Source: Nitrospirota bacterium
Lineage (GTDB): Bacteria > Nitrospirota > Leptospirillia > Leptospirillales > Leptospirillaceae
Assembly: GCA_021820445.1 (NCBI GenBank)
Contig: JAKADN010000013.1
Span: forward strand, 1 to 37,113
DNA: 37,113 nt
Direction of reading: 5' to 3'
Shown: in pieces, positions 31,054 through 37,113 of the stretch
How the letters are laid out: each line of letters starts with the position of its first letter
Position numbering within the stretch: position 1 is the stretch's first letter
The notes under the pieces: generated by a model
The model's input: the letters and a program-made list of their open reading frames with translations, nothing else
Database searches by the model: none
Told to the model about the DNA's origin: nothing
Position numbers and translations under genes: made by a program

Positions 31054-32214
31054 ATGGAAATAAAAAGAAAAAAGACGCGTCGGATCATGGTCGGATCTGT
31101 TCCGATCGGAGATGGCGCCCCGGTGGCAGTCCAGTCGATGACGACGACCGATACTCGCGATATTGAGGGAACCCTCCGTCAGATCGAGGAACTCACCAAT
31201 GTCGGGTGCGAAATCATTCGTCTTGCCGTAGTGGACCAGGAGGCGGCCGAAGCTGTCGGAAAAATCCACAAGAGCTCTCCCATCCCCGTGATTGCGGACA
31301 TTCATTTCGACTATCATCTGGCACTGACGGTGATCGAGGGAGGAGTGGATGGGGTGAGGATCAATCCGGGAAATATCGGGAGCCAGTCCAAGGTTCGGGC
31401 GATTGTCGACCGTATGAAGGAAAAGGGCCTCCCCATCCGGATCGGAGTCAATGCAGGCTCGCTCGAGCGTGATCTCCTCGACTATTACGGTCATCCAACT
31501 CCCGAAGCGATGGTGGAGTCTGCCATGCGCCATGTCGCTCTTCTCGAGAAGGAAAACTTCACCGATATCAAGATCTCGCTTAAGGCCTCCAATGTTCTTG
31601 ATACGATCGATGCCTATCGACTTGCCTCGGAGCGCTGTGACTACCCGCTCCATATCGGTGTCAGCGAGGCAGGGCCCCTTCTCTCCGGAACGGTGAAGTC
31701 GTCTGTGGGACTCGGCTATCTTCTTGCCAACGGGATCGGGGATACCATCCGGGTCTCACTGGCCGCCGATCCGGTGGAAGAAGTCAAGGTGGCTTGGGGA
31801 ATCCTCAAGTCCCTCGGACTCCGGAAGCGAGGGGTGAACGTCATCGCCTGTCCGACCTGCGGCCGGCTTGAAATCGATGTGGTGGGGCTGGCGGCTCGCG
31901 TCGAGGAACGCCTTGCCCATGTTCAGGAAACGATGGACGTCTCCATTCTTGGCTGCGTGGTCAATGGGATCGGAGAGGGAAAGGAGGCCGACCTGGGAAT
32001 TGCCGGAGGGCAGGGAGTCGGAATCTTTTTTGAAAACGGGGAAGTCGTCAAGAAAATTCCCTCCGCCGATCTTGAGGAGCTTCTGATTGCTCAGGTGGAA
32101 AAAAAGGTGGAGATGATGCGCGCTGCGGGAGTCTCCTCCCTCCGTTCGGAAGATGGTCGCCGGGTTGAATTGCCTATGGCTCCAGACCGTGCCCTGTCGG
32201 CGGAGAACGCGTGA
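31054..32214 (+). CDS. ispG: 4-hydroxy-3-methylbut-2-en-1-yl diphosphate synthase (GcpE)
   Basis: IspG converts MEcPP to HMBPP, the penultimate MEP step, using a [4Fe-4S] cluster. The 386 residues include VQSMTTTDTRDIEGTLRQI, GVRINPGNIGS, ISLKASNV and the cluster ligands C266 and C269 (CPTCGR), C301 (LGCVVNG) and E308. ATG 31054 has a strong AAGGAG at 31041-31046. It is of the short bacterial type without the plant/Chlamydia central insert. The C-terminus is extended by about 15 residues past the usual end. It overlaps proS by 4 bases. Confidence 0.97.
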   Translation: MEIKRKKTRRIMVGSVPIGDGAPVAVQSMTTTDTRDIEGTLRQIEELTNVGCEIIRLAVVDQEAAEAVGKIHKSSPIPVIADIHFDYHLALTVIEGGVDGVRINPGNIGSQSKVRAIVDRMKEKGLPIRIGVNAGSLERDLLDYYGHPTPEAMVESAMRHVALLEKENFTDIKISLKASNVLDTIDAYRLASERCDYPLHIGVSEAGPLLSGTVKSSVGLGYLLANGIGDTIRVSLAADPVEEVKVAWGILKSLGLRKRGVNVIACPTCGRLEIDVVGLAARVEERLAHVQETMDVSILGCVVNGIGEGKEADLGIAGGQGVGIFFENGEVVKKIPSADLEELLIAQVEKKVEMMRAAGVSSLRSEDGRRVELPMAPDRALSAENA

Positions 32215-33503
32215 GAACGACCCGTCTTCCGTATGTCACCTTCCATGAGGAGCCGGCCGAGGCTGAGGTTGTGAGCCACCGGCTGATGCTTCGGGGAGGC
32301 TATGTCAAGAAGGTGGCCGGTGGGCTGTATGACTTTCTTCCCTTGGGGGCTCGATCGCTTCGGAAGGTTGAAGCGATCGTCCGGGAGGAAATGGAGAGGG
32401 CGGGGGCCTTTGAAGTTCTGATGCCCGCCCTTCAGCCTTCAGAGCTCTGGCAGGCGACCGAGCGTTGGGAAAAATACGGGAAGGAACTCTTCCGGATCCA
32501 GGACCGTCACGAACGCTCCTTTGCCCTCGGCCCCACTCACGAAGAGGTGGTGACCGACCTGGCCCGGGGCCTTCTTCGGAGCTATCGACAGCTTCCCGTC
32601 ACCCTGTTCCAGATTCAGACCAAATTCAGGGATGAGATGCGCCCTCGTTTCGGATTGATGCGCGGCCGCGAATTCGTCATGAAGGATGCCTATTCCTTCG
32701 CCCGGTCCTCCGAGGAAGGAAGTGCCTGCTACCGCGTGATGCAGGAGGCCTACTTCCGGGTTTTTTCAAGACTTGGTCTGACGGTCCGGATGGTGGAAGC
32801 CGATACGGGAATGATTGGCGGCTCCTCGTCCCACGAATTCATGGTTTTGGCTCCATCAGGGGAGGACACGGTCGTATACTGCCCCTCCTGTTCCTGGGCA
32901 TCGAATGTCGAACTGGCCGGTGCGGCGACCCATTGTCCGATCTGCCAGACACCGGTCGAGCGGACCACCGCGATCGAGGTCGGCCATGTGTTCGATCTCG
33001 GGGCCCGTTACAGCGAACCGATGGGGGCAGCCTTTCTTGATCCGGATGGTCGGGAGACCCTTTATCACATGGGATGCTACGGCATCGGAGTGAGTCGGCT
33101 CCTGGCCGCGGCGATCGAACAATCCCATGACGAAAGCGGCATCATCTGGCCATTGGCAATGGCGCCCTGGACCGTCTGCGTCCTTCCGCTCGGCGGGAAG
33201 GATTCCGGGCTGACCGCCAAGGGCGAGCGAATCGCCGCCATCATCGAGGAACGCTTTCCCGGGGATGTCCTCGTCGACGACAGGGAGGCAAGGCCTGGGG
33301 TGAAGTTTGCCGATGCCGATCTCTGCGGATTTCCACTCCAGATCATCCTGGGGGAGAAAAATCTCCGGGATGACCGGGTTGAAATCAAGGTCAGAAAATC
33401 CGGAGAGCGCCATGTTGTTCCGGTTCCAGGACTTCAGGAATGGATCGGAGACTTTCTCGGGCGGCCGGGGTCCATGGTTGACACATTGATTCTTGACCGA
33501 TAA
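32211..33503 (+). CDS. proS: Prolyl-tRNA synthetase lacking the INS editing domain
   Basis: ProS charges tRNA-Pro. The class II catalytic motifs are clear: motif 1 region GLYDFLPLGARSLRKVEAIVREE, LGPTHEEVVTDLA, motif 2 TKFRDEMRPRFGLMRGREFVMKDAYSF, and motif 3 MGCYGIGVSRLLAAAIEQ. The anticodon-binding domain follows (about 320-430, VLVDDREARPGVKFADADLCG). At 430 residues it is about 140 shorter than ordinary bacterial ProRS: the INS editing domain between motifs 2 and 3 is missing. In its place is a short CPSC/CPIC knuckle (C224, C227, C242, C245). GTG 32211 overlaps the ispG stop. Alphaproteobacterial ProRS also lack INS. Confidence 0.95.
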   Translation: MRTTRLPYVTFHEEPAEAEVVSHRLMLRGGYVKKVAGGLYDFLPLGARSLRKVEAIVREEMERAGAFEVLMPALQPSELWQATERWEKYGKELFRIQDRHERSFALGPTHEEVVTDLARGLLRSYRQLPVTLFQIQTKFRDEMRPRFGLMRGREFVMKDAYSFARSSEEGSACYRVMQEAYFRVFSRLGLTVRMVEADTGMIGGSSSHEFMVLAPSGEDTVVYCPSCSWASNVELAGAATHCPICQTPVERTTAIEVGHVFDLGARYSEPMGAAFLDPDGRETLYHMGCYGIGVSRLLAAAIEQSHDESGIIWPLAMAPWTVCVLPLGGKDSGLTAKGERIAAIIEERFPGDVLVDDREARPGVKFADADLCGFPLQIILGEKNLRDDRVEIKVRKSGERHVVPVPGLQEWIGDFLGRPGSMVDTLILDR

Positions 33504-33518
33504 AATCATGTTTTTGTG

Positions 33519-34004
33519 ATGCTTAAATATCATATCGACAAAATACCCGATCTTCGGGTTTCTGAACCCATGGTTCTTGACTTGTCTCTTTCGGAGGAGA
33601 TAGGCGCCACTCCTGGTGTTTTTCTCGTTCCTGAAACGGAAGCCGAGTTCAAGGAGATGAAAGGCCGAATTTCGGGATCCCTCGGGCGTGAGGGAACCGA
33701 CGTGATGGTCGATGTGACTGTCGATTATCAAACGACCCTCTCCTGCGTGCGCTGTCTCGAGACCTTTACCAGGAAGGGAGAGGTCGGTGAGAGGACCCTC
33801 TTCTTTCATGAGAAGGGGTCGACTGCGGAGGAGCTCGAGCGTTACGGAAGGGATGGGTGGGTGGATCTCGCCCCCTGGGTCAGGGAGTTGGTTCTGACAG
33901 ACCTTCCTTTTTATCCTCTTTGTCACGAGGATTGCAGGGGGCTTTGTCCCGAATGCGGAGAAAACAGGAACACGGGCCTCTGCACCTGTCCCACGGAGGG
34001 ATGA
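33519..34004 (+). CDS. yceD: DUF177 / YceD family protein
   Basis: YceD-type proteins are needed for normal 23S rRNA accumulation and usually precede rpmF, as here. The 161 residues show the DUF177 features: DVTVDYQTTLSCVRCLETFT (first CxxC), DLAPWVRELVLTDLPFYPLC, and the C-terminal CRGLCPECGENRNTGLCTC cysteine cluster, likely a zinc site. The start is unclear: ATG 33519 and GTG 33516 are adjacent, and neither has a good ribosome site; coupling with proS 12 bases upstream is probable. The function here is inferred from the family and gene order. Confidence 0.85.
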   Translation: MLKYHIDKIPDLRVSEPMVLDLSLSEEIGATPGVFLVPETEAEFKEMKGRISGSLGREGTDVMVDVTVDYQTTLSCVRCLETFTRKGEVGERTLFFHEKGSTAEELERYGRDGWVDLAPWVRELVLTDLPFYPLCHEDCRGLCPECGENRNTGLCTCPTEG

Positions 34005-34037
34005 GGGACGCGGAGTCCGGCGATGAAGGTGTTTTGA

Positions 34038-34069
34038 CCCTCTTCGAGGGAGCATGGAGACGTGCTCCC
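34038..34069 (+). promoter_or_regulatory. Overlapping alternative hairpins in the rpmF leader
   Basis: CCCTC-TTC-GAGGG (34038-34050) and GGGAGCAT-(6)-GTGCTCCC (34048-34069) are two hairpins that share the GGG at 34048-34050, so both cannot form at once. They lie 36 bases before the rpmF start. No U-tract follows. This could be a regulatory switch or an RNA-processing signal that separates rpmF from yceD. Confidence 0.4.
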
Positions 34070-34104
34070 GGCAACAACTCTTAAAATTATGAAGGAGTTC
34101 TTTC

Positions 34105-34287
34105 GTGGCACATCCAAAAACCAAGATTTCCCGTTCGAGACGGGACAAGCGACGCACCCACAAGAAGCTCACCTTGGGAGCGATCGTGAAATGCCCTTCC
34201 TGCGGTGAACCAAAGCAACCGCATTACGCCTGCCTCTCCTGCGGGACCTACAACGCGCGCCCCGTTCTCCGCGTCAAGAACGGCTGA
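34105..34287 (+). CDS. rpmF: 50S ribosomal protein L32
   Basis: L32 is a small component of the large ribosomal subunit. The 60 residues match the family: MAHPKTKISRSRRDKRRTHKK, then a C4 zinc motif (CPSCG at 30-34, CLSCG at 43-47). It is therefore the zinc-containing form, which some bacteria replace with a C-minus copy under zinc starvation. GTG 34105 follows AAGGAG at 34092-34097. The order yceD-rpmF-plsX-fabH-fabD is the one known from E. coli. Confidence 0.97.
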   Translation: MAHPKTKISRSRRDKRRTHKKLTLGAIVKCPSCGEPKQPHYACLSCGTYNARPVLRVKNG

Positions 34288-34306
34288 GGAAAATCCGAAT
34301 TCGCCC

Positions 34307-35314
34307 ATGAAAATCGCTCTGGACGCCATGGGAGGGGACTTTGGTCCAGATCCGCTGATTTCAGGCGCAGATTTGGCCTACAGGACCTTCGGAACCCACC
34401 CTGTTCTTGTGGGCGACAAAAAGCTCCTCGAAGAGAGGATACGTGCCCTTTCTCTCTCCGCTCCTTTCGATTTCGTTGATGCGAAGGACGTGATTGCCAT
34501 GACGGAAAAAGCCTCCGACGTGAGAAGACGCCGGGGCTCCACCGTCTGGATGGCAACCGAACTCGTCAAAAGGGGGGAGGTGGATGGTGTGGTTTCTGCC
34601 GGCCATTCCGGGGCCTCGCTTGCCTCGGCGATGTGGGTCCTTGGACGTCTTGATGGCGTTGAACGCCCGGCGATCGGAACGATTCTTCCTTCCCTGACAG
34701 GGCACTTCATCCTTGTGGATGGAGGGGCCAATGTCGACTGCAAACCATCCCATCTTGTTTCATTTGCCCACATGGGGCGGGTCCTAGCCCGCCATCTTTT
34801 TTCGAAAAAGGATCCTCGGGTCTGCGTCCTTTCGAATGGCGAGGAAGAATCCAAAGGCAACGAACTGGTCCAGAAGACCATCGAAAGCCTTCGCGCCAGC
34901 AAGGAGCCCTGGTTTGCCGGACCGATCGAGTCCCGTGACATCTTCTCGGGGGAGGCCGACGTCGTGGTCTGCGACGGCTTTGTCGGAAATGTGGTCCTCA
35001 AGGAAGCCGAAGGGCTCGCTCAGACCATTCTTGGAATGATGCGCGAGGCCGCCAAAGAAAATCTCAGGTCCAAAATCGGAGGCCTTCTCCTCCGGCCATC
35101 CCTTTCGCGCATGAAAAAAAGGCTTGATTACGCCGAGTATGGCGGTGCCCCTCTTTTGGGCGTCGACGGGCTGTTCGTCATTTCCCACGGGCGTTCCAAC
35201 AGCCTTGCCATTTCCAATGCGATGGGCATGGCGGATCGTCTGGCCAAGTCGGGCCTGACCCGGACGATCGCACTCGATATCTCCCAAATGCTTTCCGGGG
35301 AATCCGGCTCGTGA
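34307..35314 (+). CDS. plsX: Phosphate acyltransferase PlsX
   Basis: PlsX turns acyl-ACP and phosphate into acyl phosphate, the donor for PlsY in phospholipid synthesis. The 335 residues begin with the hallmark MKIALDAMGGDFGPDPLISGA. They continue with SVWMAT-like STVWMATELVK, GVVSAGHSGASLA, ILVDGGANVDCKP, LSNGEEESKGNELV, VVVCDGFVGNVVLKEAEG and EYGGAPLLGVDGLFVISHGRS. ATG 34307 is chosen at the family start; GAGGA lies 17 bases upstream, rather far. The frame upstream overlaps rpmF and is not protein-like. It overlaps fabH by 4 bases. Confidence 0.97.
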   Translation: MKIALDAMGGDFGPDPLISGADLAYRTFGTHPVLVGDKKLLEERIRALSLSAPFDFVDAKDVIAMTEKASDVRRRRGSTVWMATELVKRGEVDGVVSAGHSGASLASAMWVLGRLDGVERPAIGTILPSLTGHFILVDGGANVDCKPSHLVSFAHMGRVLARHLFSKKDPRVCVLSNGEEESKGNELVQKTIESLRASKEPWFAGPIESRDIFSGEADVVVCDGFVGNVVLKEAEGLAQTILGMMREAAKENLRSKIGGLLLRPSLSRMKKRLDYAEYGGAPLLGVDGLFVISHGRSNSLAISNAMGMADRLAKSGLTRTIALDISQMLSGESGS

Positions 35315-36315
35315 GGGGACCGGTGGGTGTCATTACGGGAACCGGCTCCTACGCTCCTGCCCGGATCATGACCAATGACGAGTTCGCCGCCTATCTCGAG
35401 ACCAGCGATGCGTGGATCCGGGAAAGAACCGGAATCAGGGAAAGACGTATCGCGGCCCCCGAGGAAGCGACAAGCGATCTCGCCGTTTCCGCGGGTCTGA
35501 AGGCCCTCGAGTCGGCCGGTCTCGAGGCCGTCTCTCTCGACGGAATTCTGCTTGCAACGGCCACACCCGACCTTCTGTTTCCATCCACAGCTTGCCTTGT
35601 CCAGGCGCGACTCGGGGCGGACAAGGCCTTTGCCTTCGATCTGAACGCCGTCTGTTCGGGGTTTGTCTACGCCATGAGCGTGGCCAAAAGCATGATCGAA
35701 TCCCGTGCGGCCCGCCGACTTCTTGTGATCGGCTCCGAAGTCATGAGCCGGGCGCTGGACTGGTCGGACCGAGGGACATGCATCCTTTTCGGGGATGGGG
35801 CAGGAGCGGTGGTCGTCGAGGCCTCCGAGGCTGCGTCCAAGGGACTCGAAACCTTTCGTCTGAGGGCTGACGGCCGATACTGGGACATGATCCATGTCCC
35901 GGGGGGCGGAAGCCGCAGATCCGGAGAAGAATCTTCCCCCTTTATCCGGATGAAGGGAGGTGAGACCTTCAAGATGGCCGTCCGCTCTCTTCAGGAATCG
36001 GTCATGGAAGTTCTTTCCTCCTCCGGGGTGTCCCCTTCCGAGATCGATCTCCTCGTCCCCCACCAGGCCAATATAAGAATCATCGATGCCCTGGCCACCC
36101 GGCTAGGCCTTCCCCCGGAGAAGGTCATGGTCAATATCGACCGCTACGGGAACACCTCGGCCGCCTCCGTCCCCGTCGCCCTCGACGAAGCCGTGCGCTC
36201 AGGCAGGATTTCCGAGGGAAGTCGGGTTCTCCTTACGGCTTTCGGAGCGGGTGTCACCTGGGGGTCGGGCCTTCTGACGTGGGAAGCCGAAACACAGAAA
36301 CGGAGCCGCTCATGA
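35311..36315 (+). CDS. fabH: 3-oxoacyl-[acyl-carrier-protein] synthase III
   Basis: FabH condenses acetyl-CoA (or another primer) with malonyl-ACP to start fatty-acid synthesis. The 334 residues contain TSDAWIRERTGIRERRI, the catalytic triad C115 (DLNAVCSGF), H251 (PHQANIRI) and N281 (YGNTSAASVP), and the terminal GAGVTWGSGLL. GTG 35311 overlaps the plsX stop; a few leading residues are not conserved. It is followed by fabD with another ATGA overlap. Primer preference (straight or branched) cannot be read from the sequence. Confidence 0.97.
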   Translation: MRGPVGVITGTGSYAPARIMTNDEFAAYLETSDAWIRERTGIRERRIAAPEEATSDLAVSAGLKALESAGLEAVSLDGILLATATPDLLFPSTACLVQARLGADKAFAFDLNAVCSGFVYAMSVAKSMIESRAARRLLVIGSEVMSRALDWSDRGTCILFGDGAGAVVVEASEAASKGLETFRLRADGRYWDMIHVPGGGSRRSGEESSPFIRMKGGETFKMAVRSLQESVMEVLSSSGVSPSEIDLLVPHQANIRIIDALATRLGLPPEKVMVNIDRYGNTSAASVPVALDEAVRSGRISEGSRVLLTAFGAGVTWGSGLLTWEAETQKRSRS

Positions 36316-37113
36316 AAATCGCCTTCCAGTTTCCAGGACAGGGATCCCAGTATCCCGGACTTCTCGATGGATTTGACCGGCCCGAAGAAAAACACCGGAT
36401 TGCCCAGGCGAGCGATATACTCGGGGCGGACCTCCTTTCTATTTCCCGAAACGACCCTCACGGGTCCCTGGATCAGACCTTCTGGACCCAGCCGGCCATT
36501 CTTGTGGCAAGCGTGCTGGCTCTCGGACGGATTCGGGAGATCCTTGCCCCCGATGTCGTTCTTGGGCACAGCCTGGGTGAATACTCGGCATTGGTCGCAG
36601 CCGGGGCCCTGTCCTTTGAAGACGCTGTCCAATTGGTGCACAAGCGGGGACGATTCATGCAGGAGGCCGTTCCCGAGGGAGAGGGGTTGATGGCGGCCGT
36701 TCTGGGGCCCGACAGGGAGCAGGTCGAGGAAATTCTGGCACGCGCCATTGGAGACGGAGAAGGGGTGGTTTCCGTGGCCAATGACAATTGTCCGGGCCAG
36801 TGCGTGATCGCAGGATCACGCTCGAAGGTTCTCCGGGCGATCGATCTTCTGAAGGAGGCGGGGGTGCGTAAGGTGCTGACCCTTCCGGTCTCCGTTCCAT
36901 CCCATACCTCCCTTATGCATCGGGCGGCATTGTCGATGAAGGATCTTCTGTCCCAGGTGACCCTGTCTTCCCTTTCTATTCCTGTCGTTCCCAATGTCAC
37001 CGCCAGACCATTGAAGGCGGGAGAGGCCTCCGGAGAAATACGGAACCTCCTTGTGAGGCAGATGGAAAGTCCCGTTGAATGGCGACGCTCTGTGGCGGGA
37101 CTCCTCGAGGACG
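36312..37113 (+). CDS. fabD: Malonyl CoA-acyl carrier protein transacylase (partial, 3' end outside window)
   Basis: FabD loads malonate from CoA onto ACP. The 267 residues present start with IAFQFPGQGSQYPG and include TQPAILVASVLAL, the nucleophile elbow GHSLGEYSALVAAGALSF with catalytic S87, KRGRFMQEAVPEGEGLMAAVLG, VANDNCPGQCVIAGS and the active-site histidine in LPVSVPSHTSLM. The last residues seen (ESPVEWRRSV) are conserved near the end of the family, so about 40 residues are missing. ATG 36312 overlaps the fabH stop. A fabG and acpP would be expected to follow outside the window. Confidence 0.96.
   Translation, partial: MKIAFQFPGQGSQYPGLLDGFDRPEEKHRIAQASDILGADLLSISRNDPHGSLDQTFWTQPAILVASVLALGRIREILAPDVVLGHSLGEYSALVAAGALSFEDAVQLVHKRGRFMQEAVPEGEGLMAAVLGPDREQVEEILARAIGDGEGVVSVANDNCPGQCVIAGSRSKVLRAIDLLKEAGVRKVLTLPVSVPSHTSLMHRAALSMKDLLSQVTLSSLSIPVVPNVTARPLKAGEASGEIRNLLVRQMESPVEWRRSVAGLLED

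Noticed and set aside
34001-34084. 27-codon frame after yceD (start overlapping its stop)
   Set aside because: The ribosome site touches the start codon, the peptide is not like any known family, and the region is better explained by the two hairpins before rpmF.
32856-34172. 438-codon minus-strand frame opposite proS, yceD and rpmF
   Set aside because: Shadow of three well-supported genes; no ribosome site or family features.
1-37113. CRISPR array, insertion sequence, prophage, rRNA operon or large direct repeats
   Set aside because: None was seen on reading both strands; the window looks like stable chromosome.

Overview
The window is a GC-rich, gene-dense piece of bacterial chromosome. 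Most of its genes are housekeeping genes in tight operons with 4-8 base stop/start overlaps. Lipoproteins, an Slp-type outer-membrane lipoprotein, RseP, TatBC, signal peptides and ornithine-lipid genes point to a Gram-negative envelope. The gene set and sequence style resemble Leptospirillum-type Nitrospirota, acidophilic iron oxidisers. That assignment is an inference from gene content, not something the sequence proves. I see no insertion sequence, prophage, CRISPR array or rRNA.

Layout. (1) 1-1355, plus strand: the end of an ABC permease, a NitT/TauT-type ATPase, and a separate AAA-associated C-terminal domain protein. (2) 1368-1610, minus: a small membrane/coiled-coil protein divergent from the next block. 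(3) 1708-9538, plus: dprA-topA-trmFO-xerC (the order known from Bacillus), then argB, a small lipoprotein and dut. (4) 9560-15581, minus: a block of envelope and lipid genes. In transcription order these are an Slp-like lipoprotein, tRNA-Leu(CAA) with a clear promoter, olsB, an olsA/plsC-type acyltransferase, a DUF374 acyltransferase, a soluble acyl-ACP desaturase and an exported PQQ-type beta-propeller protein. (5) 15582-15940: a low-GC gene-poor gap. (6) 15941-17523, plus: an unrecognised 423-residue protein and a TusA-family protein. (7) 17525-19217, minus: panC-rsmI. (8) 19253-23279, plus: radA-tsaB, rimI, a small coiled-coil protein and tatBC. (9) 23413-37113, plus: fhs, an exported propeller-like protein, then uppS-cdsA-dxr-rseP-ispG-proS-yceD-rpmF-plsX-fabH-fabD, the last cut by the window end.

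How the genes fit together. The last block joins isoprenoid precursor synthesis (dxr, ispG), its use for the cell-wall lipid carrier (uppS), phospholipid head-group activation (cdsA), fatty-acid initiation (plsX, fabH, fabD) and envelope-stress proteolysis (rseP). The minus-strand block at 9.5-15.6 kb could modify the products: OlsB and OlsA would make phosphorus-free ornithine lipids, the desaturase would introduce double bonds at the acyl-ACP stage, and the DUF374 protein would add a further acyl-transfer step. I consider this block the best candidate for a coherent, under-described system here. The second most interesting point is a prolyl-tRNA synthetase whose editing domain appears cleanly missing, leaving its two flanking CxxC half-knuckles joined.
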